DNA from: a virus
Direction: 5' to 3' (one strand)
IMG/VR virus record: IMGVR_UViG_3300025810_001404
Span: 1 to 26,876 of that record
Length of the DNA: 26,876 nucleotides
The notes below the pieces were generated by a model, which made no database searches, was not told the DNA's origin, and saw nothing but the letters and a program-made list of their open reading frames with translations. A program made the translations under genes and the position numbers. Positions 1 to 6,272 of this stretch are shown in pieces. How positions within the stretch are numbered: position 1 is the stretch's first letter; every line of letters starts with the position of its first letter.

Positions 1-1
1 T

Positions 2-244
2 AGTATCGTAGATAGCCATGCCAGCAGTCACACTACCTCCCGGCGAGTTAATATAAAGTGAGATATCTGCATCACTGTTTTCGCTTTCTAAGTATAGCAA
101 CTGTGCTACGATAAGATTAGCCATTTGATCGTGTACTTCTCCTTCTAAAAGGATAACACGATCACGTAGCAATCTACTGTAAATGTCATAACTACGCTCA
201 CCACGACTTGTTTGTTCTAAAACCATTGGTACTAATGATGCCAT
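2..244 (-). CDS. clpP: ATP-dependent Clp protease proteolytic subunit ClpP, N-terminal part (cut by window edge)
   Basis: The 81 visible codons start [20 protein letters not shown] and continue through [14 protein letters not shown] and [19 protein letters not shown]. These are the N-terminal axial-loop region, the first strand and the SPGG oxyanion-hole motif of bacterial ClpP, a serine protease that forms a double heptameric barrel and is fed by ClpX or ClpA. The catalytic Ser, His and Asp lie beyond the window, so activity cannot be judged. The ATG at 244 has an AGAGGAA ribosome site in the end of the upstream gene, 2 nt away, so the two are probably co-transcribed. ClpX and ClpS are encoded 5-7 kb away on the same strand. 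In some phages a ClpP-like fold serves as prohead protease, but this N-terminus looks like cellular ClpP. Confidence 0.93.
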   Translation of the reverse strand, partial: MASLVPMVLEQTSRGERSYDIYSRLLRDRVILLEGEVHDQMANLIVAQLLYLESENSDADISLYINSPGGSVTAGMAIYDT

Positions 245-246
245 TT

Positions 247-519
247 TTATTCCTCTATTAATTGATATTCAATTTCTGTACAGCCTTTGCGATCAGACCA
301 CCAATCGGGTTCATAATCTTCAACGCATTCTGCTTCAGCAATTCTTTCCCAGCAAAAGTCATCTTTTTCATCGTCACCGGTTGATCCTTCTAAAAGGTAC
401 TGTATAAGTTCTTCTTCGGTAACCTTTTCATTACCTTCCCAATCTTTTGTAGACGCACACATAGTTTTTTTAATAAAAACTCTATGCCATTCTTCTTGTA
501 CAAAATTTATTTCTGCCAT
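247..519 (-). CDS. small acidic phage protein, paralogue of the protein at 11869-12177
   Basis: Ninety residues, strongly acidic, function not recognised. The start at 519 has an AGGAG ribosome site. The N-terminus carries EEWHRV and the C-terminus [15 protein letters not shown]. The protein at 11869-12177 has SEWHQV and MWTERKGGYDVTYDL in the same order and spacing, so the two appear to be paralogues. It is the first gene downstream of a sigma70-like promoter (544-572) and is followed after 2 nt by clpP. Whether it acts with ClpP, for example as adaptor or inhibitor, is unknown; the idea rests only on adjacency. Confidence 0.8.
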   Translation of the reverse strand: MAEINFVQEEWHRVFIKKTMCASTKDWEGNEKVTEEELIQYLLEGSTGDDEKDDFCWERIAEAECVEDYEPDWWSDRKGCTEIEYQLIEE

Positions 520-543
520 GTTAACTCCTAAGTTATTTTTAAT

Positions 544-572
544 ATAATACTATACTGATAAATCAAAGTCAA
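544..572 (-). promoter_or_regulatory. sigma70-like promoter for the small acidic protein and clpP
   Basis: On the minus strand TTGACT (567-572) and TATTAT (544-549) are separated by exactly 17 bp. The -35 box overlaps the stop of the upstream gene. Transcription would start near 537 and leave a short leader containing the AGGAG of the gene starting at 519. Confidence 0.65.
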
Positions 573-1474
573 ACAATTTGGATATTAGTTACCCGCTGTC
601 TGTCTCTAATCCCCTCAACTATTTCTTTGGGTGACAAATATGTGTCTATAGTTGCTAATGGTATATTACCCGGTCTATTATATGGATGACTATATTCATA
701 TCTAGCATCGTAAAATTCTTTGTTTTCGTCATAGTGACGTTTATATAGTTTACGCATTTCTAACCAACTAGTCTGTGATGATTGAAAATAACGTATAACA
801 AAGTCACTAGCATAATGTCTGAATGGTTTGTATGCTTCATCCGAGATATGATGATCATCATCAATTGACAAGTCTTGTAATGTTTTTCCGATCTCTACGT
901 ACAATAGATATACAGTTCCAAATATATAAAAATCTTCAAACTCGTTGTAATCTTCTAAATCTAATGTACGTGCTTCAGGACCTCGGGGCATGTCGTAATA
1001 TGTAACTAAATGGGTCGGGAGCATTTTGCGTACAGTACCTTCTGCCATTGCTTCGCAACGATGCACTTCTAAATTTAGTTGACCTAATGCACGTTGAACT
1101 TTTTTAGGTGCACTCTGAAAGAACTCATGTGGCTCGTTCAGCATGCCGTGATAGACCTCAAATATATGATGCAGATAGTTTAACGTGTCTTGGTCTATTG
1201 TGTCGTATAATCTTTTTTCTATAAATCCGGGTTTGTATGTGTTAATAATGTCTATGCAATTATTAATAGCATTAATTGCTTTAATCTTTTCTATTTCCAA
1301 CGTATCAAATCCATACATGCGTTCTGGATCGTCTATAGTATACTTTTTTATAGATTCATCTAATAGTGCGGCCCACTTTTGTGCAATGGGCGTTTCATAA
1401 ATGCGAAAGTGCAATGTGAGTGGTTCATAATTTCCAGTGACACTGGAGTACTCTATCGATAGGTGTTTATACAT
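569..1474 (-). CDS. unknown phage protein, 301 aa
   Basis: No family recognised. It is a soluble, mostly helical-looking protein rich in Tyr, Asp and Glu, with no signal peptide, membrane segment or obvious catalytic motif. The N-terminus contains LTLHFRIYETPIAQKWAALL. It starts 15 nt after the stop of the nuclease gene and is the last gene of the run 3483-569, so it is probably co-transcribed with the 519-aa protein and the nuclease. No strong ribosome site precedes the ATG at 1474. Confidence 0.75.
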   Translation of the reverse strand: MYKHLSIEYSSVTGNYEPLTLHFRIYETPIAQKWAALLDESIKKYTIDDPERMYGFDTLEIEKIKAINAINNCIDIINTYKPGFIEKRLYDTIDQDTLNYLHHIFEVYHGMLNEPHEFFQSAPKKVQRALGQLNLEVHRCEAMAEGTVRKMLPTHLVTYYDMPRGPEARTLDLEDYNEFEDFYIFGTVYLLYVEIGKTLQDLSIDDDHHISDEAYKPFRHYASDFVIRYFQSSQTSWLEMRKLYKRHYDENKEFYDARYEYSHPYNRPGNIPLATIDTYLSPKEIVEGIRDRQRVTNIQIV

Positions 1475-1489
1475 AACTGTATTTAAGAC

Positions 1490-1915
1490 TTAATCAGTCC
1501 AGGATTCTTTTTTGCCGCCGTCGTATGGTCTAGCATGACCTTCATCAACTAACATTTGACAAATACTTTTACCGTCTTCTGTAAAAGGTATGCCTAAAAT
1601 TCTACCATATTTTCCTTTACCCAAAGATTGTACTTTGATTTTGCCTTTGCAAATTTCTTTAAGTCTGGCTTTGGCGGCTAATCCTAATTTCTTTTCTTCT
1701 TTGTTTCTAGTTCTGCTTTCTGGAGTATCGATGCCTGCTAATCTTACTCTTTGATTAGACATTAAAACGTTAAAGCCCAAATCAAACGTAACATCAATTG
1801 TATCACCATCAACAACTTTTTCTAACTTGCATTCGTAAATATAGGGTTCTACTTCTTTGTTTTGTATATTAATAGGTGTAGTGCCTATTCCAAATTCGTC
1901 ATTTTTTTCTGCCAT
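1490..1915 (-). CDS. staphylococcal nuclease (SNase/thermonuclease) domain protein
   Basis: A 141-aa SNase-like OB-fold nuclease. Ca2+-dependent members hydrolyse DNA or RNA to 3'-phosphates. Visible landmarks are VVDGDTIDV with Asp36 and Asp38, VRLAGIDTPES with Arg58, Asp63 and Glu66, and KYGRILG with Arg105. These match the catalytic Arg35/Glu43/Arg87 set and calcium ligands of the family. There is no signal peptide, so the protein acts inside the cell or in the virion. A good ribosome site (AGGAA) precedes the ATG at 1915. It sits between two unknown genes in the run 3483-569. A role in host DNA breakdown, or as a virion-packaged nuclease, is inference. Confidence 0.9.
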   Translation of the reverse strand: MAEKNDEFGIGTTPINIQNKEVEPYIYECKLEKVVDGDTIDVTFDLGFNVLMSNQRVRLAGIDTPESRTRNKEEKKLGLAAKARLKEICKGKIKVQSLGKGKYGRILGIPFTEDGKSICQMLVDEGHARPYDGGKKESWTD

Positions 1916-1923
1916 GTTTATTC

Positions 1924-3483
1924 CTATTTACGTTTTGATCTTCCAACTCCAGTTGTTGGTTCAGGTTTTTTAAAAATGTCAGTGACTTCTTTGCTTCCAC
2001 CTTTAGTTATTTTCTTTGCTTGTTTCTTTATGTCACCTTTTGACATAATGGCGTCATCTTTTGTGTCACCTTCGTCCGGTTCAGCAATAACAGTTTTGGG
2101 CGCAGTGTTTGCTAACTTAAATGAAAATCCACCTTTAGTAGGATCAGTTGCACCTGACTTAGATTCTAATGTAATTTTACCTTCAAGTTTAGCAGGCCAT
2201 TGCGTAGCAAATGACATAACTTTAGGACCTTTCTTTGTAGATACGTCAGCATACTGCTGTATAAAGTTCATGTCTAAAATTTCTAAAATAACACTTTGAA
2301 ACTCTGGTAATGCGCCGCCCTCGTTGACTGCTTCCATTACTGCTTTCTTAACTACATAAGTTAATTTGCCGCCGTCACTAGATGGCGCTTTAAAATCTGT
2401 GCTTTCCCATAAACTAGCATATTTAGGCATATCTATAGGTGTCGATGTTTTGAATGCTTTTAAACTTTCGTTAACTTCAGCAATCGTACTGTCTTTCCAA
2501 GGTAGGTAAGGTACAAATTCTTTTGGCACTGCATCAGGTACGTATCGTGCCAAGATGTTCATAGCGTAGAATACTTGCGAAACTGTCTTAGGCGTTGGGA
2601 GAGGCGCATCTGATTGACATATATCAATAAACTTGATAGATGCCTCATAATCAGGATTCTCTTTTAGATGATCAGGAACTTTTAGTCCACTAATACTTGG
2701 CGGAGCTCCGCCGCCTTTTCCTTTACTTGAGATATTAATAGTGTGATTCGTAGTCTTATTTTGGATAGCCGCAAAACTGTCAGCAATGTTATTGTTAGCG
2801 GCACTTGGGAAGTTAATAGTTAAATCACTAACGGCCCCACCCAACCATTCTTCAAAACTTCTGCGTCTTGGAAAACGTGATGTACCTACAATCAATGCTA
2901 ATACACCTAAATATTCACCTGCGTAATCGTGTATAGAAGAACGGACTTTAGCAGGAACATCTTCTGGTATAATCGGGTTTTTACCTTCTAAGATTTCGAT
3001 AGCCATTTGTATAACAATTTTACCATACTCGGTAGAATTGAGTACTTCGTTATTGATAATTTCTGATCCTAATTCTCCTGCAGGAATATCTCTATCTGTA
3101 ATTCCTATTTGTGAAGGCTTAAGTAGTGCAGTTTCTTTACCGACTTCTTCTGCTGAATCTGGAGTACCGACCGCGGCTTGACCTCCCAAATCTGCTGTCT
3201 TTAATAATTTACTGAGGGCAATTTCGTCACCGCTAGTCAAACGCATTTTTAATGTGCCTTTGAATTGGTCTTCGTCTTTTAATCCCTGAAATCTGTCTGC
3301 TTCTGCGGGGTCGGCTTTAACTTCTTCTCTGTCTACTGTATAGAAAGAGTCACCATTGCGGATCATGTCTATGAATTTTTCAAACCTAGACTGATATTTG
3401 TTTATTTGGCTAGCACTTAGAGTAACATCTTCAGCAATAAAAGATAAAGAGTCGATCAGGCTACGATAATTTGCATTCTCCAT
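1924..3483 (-). CDS. unknown 519-aa late protein, possible capsid-targeted protein
   Basis: Function not recognised. The N-terminus, MENANYRSLIDSLSFIAED, resembles the capsid-targeting peptides of T4 internal proteins, which end in a hydrophobic-x-Glu cleavage site. The middle has RFPRRRSFEEWLGG, then ADSF and INISSKGKGGG, vaguely reminiscent of a restriction-endonuclease-like core. The C-terminal 60 residues are Lys-rich and end in GVGRSKRK. A GATAAATA motif lies only 5 nt upstream of the ATG and there is no Shine-Dalgarno, so the message may be leaderless. It is followed 8 nt later by the SNase-like gene. A packaged DNA-binding or nuclease-associated protein would fit, but this is inference. 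Confidence 0.8.
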   Translation of the reverse strand: MENANYRSLIDSLSFIAEDVTLSASQINKYQSRFEKFIDMIRNGDSFYTVDREEVKADPAEADRFQGLKDEDQFKGTLKMRLTSGDEIALSKLLKTADLGGQAAVGTPDSAEEVGKETALLKPSQIGITDRDIPAGELGSEIINNEVLNSTEYGKIVIQMAIEILEGKNPIIPEDVPAKVRSSIHDYAGEYLGVLALIVGTSRFPRRRSFEEWLGGAVSDLTINFPSAANNNIADSFAAIQNKTTNHTINISSKGKGGGAPPSISGLKVPDHLKENPDYEASIKFIDICQSDAPLPTPKTVSQVFYAMNILARYVPDAVPKEFVPYLPWKDSTIAEVNESLKAFKTSTPIDMPKYASLWESTDFKAPSSDGGKLTYVVKKAVMEAVNEGGALPEFQSVILEILDMNFIQQYADVSTKKGPKVMSFATQWPAKLEGKITLESKSGATDPTKGGFSFKLANTAPKTVIAEPDEGDTKDDAIMSKGDIKKQAKKITKGGSKEVTDIFKKPEPTTGVGRSKRK

Positions 3484-3488
3484 GCATA

Positions 3489-3496
3489 TATTTATC
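3489..3496 (-). promoter_or_regulatory. late-type -10 motif GATAAATA before the 519-aa protein
   Basis: Minus-strand GATAAATA resembles the T4 late promoter TATAAATA. With the usual distance to the start site, transcription would begin at or next to the ATG at 3483. Confidence 0.45.
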
Positions 3497-3501
3497 GTAC
3501 T

Positions 3502-4005
3502 TTAACACTTAGACAAAGTTTGGTATTGAAACCACTTTTTAATTCTGTGTGCTGTTTTTAAGTTTAAACCATGACGATCTAATTTTGTTTTATGCTTAAA
3601 GAAACTAGGTCCATGCGACATAATTGGTTCTTTTCCTTGGGCACATCTTTTTGGTCCGTCAATGTCCCATTGGTATTGATGTACCATTTCATGTGCTAGG
3701 GTATCGATAAACCACTGCCTACAAAACCATTTCTCGCTTAATAAAATTTCACAATTCGATCTGGTTTTATATTGTTTTGGATGCCAAGTTGTAGCCTGGC
3801 ACAAACCCCAGTAAGTTCTTTTGTTTACAGTTTCAATAACAGGTCTAATTAGTCTACCTTGAAATAATGCAGTGTTTAGTACATTATATGTTTGGACAAT
3901 TTCTTTTTGAGTTGGGCGAAATACAAACCTTTTTTGTTTGGTGATTGAAGGTAAGTCCTCGTTCATCCATTCCCTTAGTTGCCGTCTGGCTTCTTTGGGT
4001 TCCAT
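3502..4005 (-). CDS. SprT-like zinc metalloprotease
   Basis: 167 aa. The zinc motif HEMVH (His105, Glu106, His109) lies in IDTLAHEMVHQYQWDIDG, followed by SHGPSFFKHKTKL, where His131 is the likely third ligand. This is the SprT/Spartan domain layout. Cellular Spartan proteases digest proteins crosslinked to DNA; bacterial SprT is poorly understood. The N-terminus (QTYNVLNTALFQGRL) matches the start of the SprT domain. No C-terminal zinc ribbon is present, so this is the bare protease domain. An AAGGAG ribosome site precedes the ATG at 4005, and a TTGATA-17-TAGAAT promoter lies further upstream. Clearing DNA-protein crosslinks during replication is the likely role, by family inference. Confidence 0.85.
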   Translation of the reverse strand: MEPKEARRQLREWMNEDLPSITKQKRFVFRPTQKEIVQTYNVLNTALFQGRLIRPVIETVNKRTYWGLCQATTWHPKQYKTRSNCEILLSEKWFCRQWFIDTLAHEMVHQYQWDIDGPKRCAQGKEPIMSHGPSFFKHKTKLDRHGLNLKTAHRIKKWFQYQTLSKC

Positions 4006-4054
4006 TTTAGATTCTCCTTTCGGTTCTTGTAATAGAATAGTCTCTAAATTATTT

Positions 4055-4083
4055 ATTCTACTACTTACTTAATCCTTTATCAA
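4055..4083 (-). promoter_or_regulatory. sigma70-like promoter for the SprT-like gene
   Basis: Minus-strand TTGATA (4078-4083) and TAGAAT (4055-4060), 17-bp spacer. An AATAAATA late-like motif overlaps the -10 box, so the gene could be read both early and late. Confidence 0.55.
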
Positions 4084-4117
4084 GTCACTTGGAAAAAGAT
4101 GTTGGTTACTGCACACA

Positions 4118-4126
4118 GATAAATAC
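4118..4126 (+). promoter_or_regulatory. late-type promoter motif GATAAATAC for the plus-strand pair
   Basis: GATAAATAC lies 26 nt upstream of the ATG at 4153, with an AAGGAG ribosome site between them. The same ATAAATAC core precedes the other plus-strand gene (25061-25069). It resembles the T4 late -10 element recognised by the phage sigma factor gp55. Confidence 0.6.
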
Positions 4127-4152
4127 TACGAACTCATAAAAAGGAGAAACAA

Positions 4153-4413
4153 ATGAGCGAATCTGAAATTTTGGGACTAGCCGTCGTACTTGCATTTGTT
4201 GCATTTGCAGGATGGCACGTCTTTAAGGGTAAAAGCGAATCTTCAAGTGGTGGCGGATCTGCTCCAGCAGAACCAGTAGCACCTGTTGCTAAAAAAGCAC
4301 CGGCTAAAAAGCCAGCCGCAAAAAAGACACCTGCTAAAAAACCTGCTAAGAAGCCCGCACCTAAAAAAGCACCTGTTAAAAAAGGTACAAAAAAATTAAC
4401 TGTAGCCAAATAA
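4153..4413 (+). CDS. membrane-anchored Lys/Ala/Pro-rich protein
   Basis: 86 aa. Residues 6-22 (ILGLAVVLAFVAFAGWH) form one membrane segment. A short Ser/Gly linker follows, then about 40 residues of repeating KKAPAKKPA units like the tails of histone H1 and bacterial H1-like or HU-extended proteins. The protein would place a highly basic tail on one face of the membrane; by the positive-inside rule this is the cytoplasm. An AAGGAG site precedes the ATG. It is the first gene behind a late-type motif. Options are a membrane tether for DNA, a holin-like lysis protein, or a virion DNA-binding protein; sequence alone does not decide. The long open frame on the opposite strand is a by-product of the repeats. 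Confidence 0.85.
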   Translation: MSESEILGLAVVLAFVAFAGWHVFKGKSESSSGGGSAPAEPVAPVAKKAPAKKPAAKKTPAKKPAKKPAPKKAPVKKGTKKLTVAK

Positions 4414-4426
4414 GTAGGCTGCCAAC

Positions 4427-5158
4427 ATGATAGAGATTGGGTTTGATGTAATCAGTGACCTTAAATTAGAACCTAATGATAATTTTAATTGGGAAGGTAA
4501 ACCTACAAGTTTGTACTGTCTATTAAGCGGAAACGTTAGTTCTAATTTGCATACACTAACACAAACTCTTGCTCATCTTAGTAAATTGTATCAAGGGGTA
4601 TTTTTTGTTCCTGGCGAACTAGAATATAAAGGCGTTGATAATATTAATCAACGAACTCAGGAGTTACTTAGTATTTCTGAGCAAATTCCCAATGTAGCAA
4701 TGCTACATCACAATGTTATTATTGTTGATGGCGTTGCTGTTATGGGTTCTTGTTGCTGGGAAACTGCACATGAGCCCGGGAAATCTATTTCTATTGATGA
4801 TTTAAAATTTTATCAATATCGTTTAGATGATATGGGTTTCCTACATCAAACTATTGAAAAATTACAGCGCCACGGTGATGTTAGAAAGATTATTGTAATC
4901 ACTAATGCTGTTCCAAATCCTAATTGTTATTTTGGTCAAGTGCCAGAATATTCACAATTACAGGCGCCAGTTGACACTATACTAAATTCAGACACAGAAG
5001 CAAAAGTTTCTCATTGGGTATATGGTTCATATGGAAAACCAGTAGAAGCAACTCTACTGGTACCGAGAAAGAATGATATACTTGCTCTTACAAATCCACT
5101 AACAGATAAATCTGACGTTAAAAACTACTACGCAAAAAGAATTTCTGTTTCAATTTAA
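4427..5158 (+). CDS. calcineurin-like phosphoesterase fold protein with lost metal ligands (pseudoenzyme)
   Basis: 243 aa. The order of motifs follows the metallophosphoesterase fold, but each metal site is altered. SDLKLE (Asp11, Lys13) replaces SDLHLE; SGNVSSN (Asn36) replaces GD(I/V); VPGELEYKG (Glu64, Leu65) replaces PGNHE; VITNAVPNP (Asn160) replaces the THxxP motif; and WVYGSYGKP (200-203) replaces WxxGHTH. The scaffold hydrophobics around these sites are kept, so the fold is probably intact while two-metal catalysis should be lost. It lies 13 nt after the Lys/Ala/Pro-rich gene and probably shares its late transcript. Its stop overlaps the clpS stop, which converges from the other strand. 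A structural or binding role is likely. Confidence 0.75.
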   Translation: MIEIGFDVISDLKLEPNDNFNWEGKPTSLYCLLSGNVSSNLHTLTQTLAHLSKLYQGVFFVPGELEYKGVDNINQRTQELLSISEQIPNVAMLHHNVIIVDGVAVMGSCCWETAHEPGKSISIDDLKFYQYRLDDMGFLHQTIEKLQRHGDVRKIIVITNAVPNPNCYFGQVPEYSQLQAPVDTILNSDTEAKVSHWVYGSYGKPVEATLLVPRKNDILALTNPLTDKSDVKNYYAKRISVSI

Positions 5159-5463
5159 GCCTCTGCTTCTACTTTAATTTGTAGCGGATATCCTCTAGAC
5201 CTAGCGTCTAAGGTTACTTCAATACCTTTTTGTTCTGCAACTTCATAGGGTAATACGGCAACGATTGCACTCCCTTGATCATGGATATCAGTAGTAATTT
5301 GACTTGCAGTATCTGGGTTGTAACTAAAATACGAACATAATGATTCTACTACAAACTCCATAGTAGTCACTTCATCATTAATATAAATCACACGATATAA
5401 TGGTGGCTCTTGTAGTGCGTAGTTTGGTTTAATCTTCTGTTCTGTATCAAATTCTGCGGACAT
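5155..5463 (-). CDS. clpS: ClpS, adaptor of Clp protease (N-end rule)
   Basis: 102 aa, the normal family length. PPLYRVIYINDEVTTMEFVV matches the ClpS core that binds N-terminal Leu, Phe, Tyr or Trp; the Asn-Asp pair and Met of that pocket are present. The conserved helix follows as IHDQGSAIVAV. Cellular ClpS delivers N-degron substrates to ClpA and inhibits SsrA-type degradation by ClpAP. No clpA is in this window; only clpX and clpP are. A strong AAGGAG site precedes the ATG at 5463. A hairpin (5490-5515) separates it from hsp20. Its last codon overlaps the convergent gene ending at 5158. Confidence 0.95.
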   Translation of the reverse strand: MSAEFDTEQKIKPNYALQEPPLYRVIYINDEVTTMEFVVESLCSYFSYNPDTASQITTDIHDQGSAIVAVLPYEVAEQKGIEVTLDARSRGYPLQIKVEAEA

Positions 5464-5480
5464 GTATTACTCCTTGTATG

Positions 5481-5526
5481 ACTTAATGAAAGTGCGGCCT
5501 TTTACAACCGCACTTAATTATTAAGT
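5481..5526 (-). terminator. hairpin between hsp20 and clpS, possible terminator
   Basis: Core stem AAGTGCGG (5490-5497) pairs with CCGCACTT (5508-5515) around a 10-nt loop. It is extended by ACTTAAT (5481-5487) pairing with ATTAAGT (5520-5526). There is no long U-tract, so it may only attenuate, or protect the hsp20 mRNA 3' end. Confidence 0.55.
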
Positions 5527-5536
5527 TTCTATTATA

Positions 5537-6004
5537 TTATTTAGCAGATTTAATTGCAATCTTTCTGGGTAGTAATTCCTCAGGAATTTTGCGATGTAAT
5601 TTAATAGATAGAATACCATCTTTCATTGCGGCTCCGTCTACTTCAACATGATCTGCTAAAGTAAATGAACGTGCAAATGATCTTGCACTGATGCCACGAT
5701 GTAGATACTCAGGCTCTACTTTGTCCTCAGTCACATCTTTGGGTTGTTGCACACTGCTAACAGTGAGTTGGTTCTTTTCAATTTCGATTTCAATATCGTC
5801 TTGTTTAAACCCAGCAACAGCCAATTCGATTACATACGAATCTTCAGACTCTTTGATGATATTGTAGGGAGGATAATTCTCCTTGCCTGCAATAGATGCA
5901 ATACGATTGAACTCGTCAAAGACTGAATCGAAACCGATGCCAAATTTGTGAATTGAAGGAATGTCTAAAGAATTTAGACGTAAGGTTGGAATATTGCTTG
6001 TCAT
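5537..6004 (-). CDS. small heat-shock protein, IbpA-like Hsp20
   Basis: 155 aa. The alpha-crystallin domain runs from about residue 42 to 140: YPPYNIIKESEDSYVIELAV opens it, AGFKQDDIEIEIE follows, and EYLHRGISARSFARSFTL is the hallmark of the proteobacterial IbpA/IbpB class. The C-terminal PRKIAI carries the I-x-I-type tail that docks into neighbouring subunits. Such chaperones hold unfolding proteins for refolding or degradation. An AAAGGAGAA site precedes the ATG at 6004 and is masked in a ROSE-like hairpin (6017-6028 region; see separate entry). A GATAAATA late-type motif lies at 6089-6096. Neighbours clpS and clpX support a proteostasis role. Hsp20 proteins also occur in cyanophages and other marine T4-like phages. 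Confidence 0.95.
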   Translation of the reverse strand: MTSNIPTLRLNSLDIPSIHKFGIGFDSVFDEFNRIASIAGKENYPPYNIIKESEDSYVIELAVAGFKQDDIEIEIEKNQLTVSSVQQPKDVTEDKVEPEYLHRGISARSFARSFTLADHVEVDGAAMKDGILSIKLHRKIPEELLPRKIAIKSAK

Positions 6005-6011
6005 GTTATTT

Positions 6012-6028
6012 CTCCTTTAATAAGCAAG
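6012..6028 (-). promoter_or_regulatory. ROSE-like RNA thermometer hairpin masking the hsp20 ribosome site
   Basis: In the minus-strand mRNA, TTGCTT is followed by loop ATTA and then AAGGAG, the Shine-Dalgarno of hsp20. Pairing gives U-G, U-A, a G-G opposition, C-G, U-A and U-A. A U(U/C)GCU strand facing the Shine-Dalgarno with a G-G pair is the defining feature of ROSE thermometers, which control ibpA/hsp20 genes in proteobacteria. Two further hairpins (6038-6058, 6058-6085) precede it, as in multi-hairpin ROSE leaders. Confidence 0.5.
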
Positions 6029-6037
6029 ATTAAATGT

Positions 6038-6058
6038 TGGTCCCTAATTAGGCGACCA
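6038..6058 (-). promoter_or_regulatory. leader hairpin A of hsp20
   Basis: TGGTC (6038-6042) pairs with GACCA (6054-6058), and CCT (6043-6045) with AGG (6050-6052), around AATT, with one bulged base. It lies between the late-type motif and the ROSE-like hairpin. Confidence 0.5.
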
Positions 6059-6085
6059 TGTGATAAGAAACCTATCTTAACACAT
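6058..6085 (-). promoter_or_regulatory. leader hairpin B of hsp20
   Basis: ATGTG (6058-6062) pairs with CACAT (6081-6085), and TAAGA (6064-6068) with TCTTA (6075-6079), separated by an A-A mismatch, loop of 6. A transcript begun from the GATAAATA motif at 6089-6096 would start at about this hairpin. Confidence 0.5.
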
Positions 6086-6088
6086 ATC

Positions 6089-6096
6089 TATTTATC
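6089..6096 (-). promoter_or_regulatory. late-type -10 motif GATAAATA for hsp20
   Basis: Minus-strand GATAAATA sits between the cloverleaf (6099-6197) and the hsp20 leader hairpins. It would give a leader of roughly 80 nt ending in the ROSE-like hairpin. Confidence 0.45.
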
Positions 6097-6098
6097 AT

Positions 6099-6197
6099 TT
6101 GTTTACAGTAGGTACGCAAAACCTAGGGGAGTATTATTGAGTCTTTACAATAAGTCCGTTGCCCTAGATGAACCTATCCTCTTTCATCTGTAAACAA
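6099..6197 (-). ncRNA. putative structured RNA with cloverleaf fold between bS21 and hsp20
   Basis: A perfect 10-bp closing stem (TTGTTTACAG at 6099-6108 with CTGTAAACAA at 6188-6197) encloses three arms with almost no unpaired junction bases. Arm 1 is TAGGT/ACCTA (6109-6113 with 6121-6125, loop 7). Arm 2 is GGG/CCC (6126-6128 with 6162-6164), then TTATTG/CAATAA (6134-6139 with 6148-6153, loop 8). Arm 3 is ATGAA/TTCAT (6168-6172 with 6183-6187, loop 10). An AATAAATA late-type motif lies upstream for minus-strand reading. It lacks tRNA features (no D-loop GG, no TTC T-loop, no CCA-like end). The strand is inferred from flanking genes; a DNA cruciform or protein-binding site is an alternative. 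Confidence 0.55.
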
Positions 6198-6222
6198 TAT
6201 ATGTTTATTATAAAACAATAGA

Positions 6223-6230
6223 TATTTATT
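6223..6230 (-). promoter_or_regulatory. late-type -10 motif AATAAATA before the cloverleaf
   Basis: Minus-strand AATAAATA lies about 26 nt upstream of the closing stem of the cloverleaf, so a transcript would begin a few bases before it. The surrounding AT-rich sequence (6198-6272) holds no gene. Confidence 0.35.
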
Positions 6231-6272
6231 ATATATGATCGAATTATAAAATTTCAAGTAAATTGGATAAAA

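Noticed and set aside
4134-4409. Open frame on the minus strand opposite the Lys/Ala/Pro-rich gene
   Set aside because: Its Phe/Leu/Ala/Gly repeats are just the complement of the KKAPAKK codons; it lacks a ribosome site and runs against the late-type motif.
4696-4713. ATGTAG...CTACAT inverted repeat inside the phosphoesterase-like gene
   Set aside because: A 6-bp stem in coding sequence without flanking signals; expected by chance.
6099-6197. Cloverleaf as a tRNA or tmRNA
   Set aside because: The closing stem is 10 bp, arms have the wrong lengths, and no D-loop GG, T-loop TTC or acceptor-like end is present.
6099-6197. Cloverleaf as a hammerhead ribozyme
   Set aside because: The conserved CUGAUGA and GAAA core with a cleavage triplet is not found in order on either strand.
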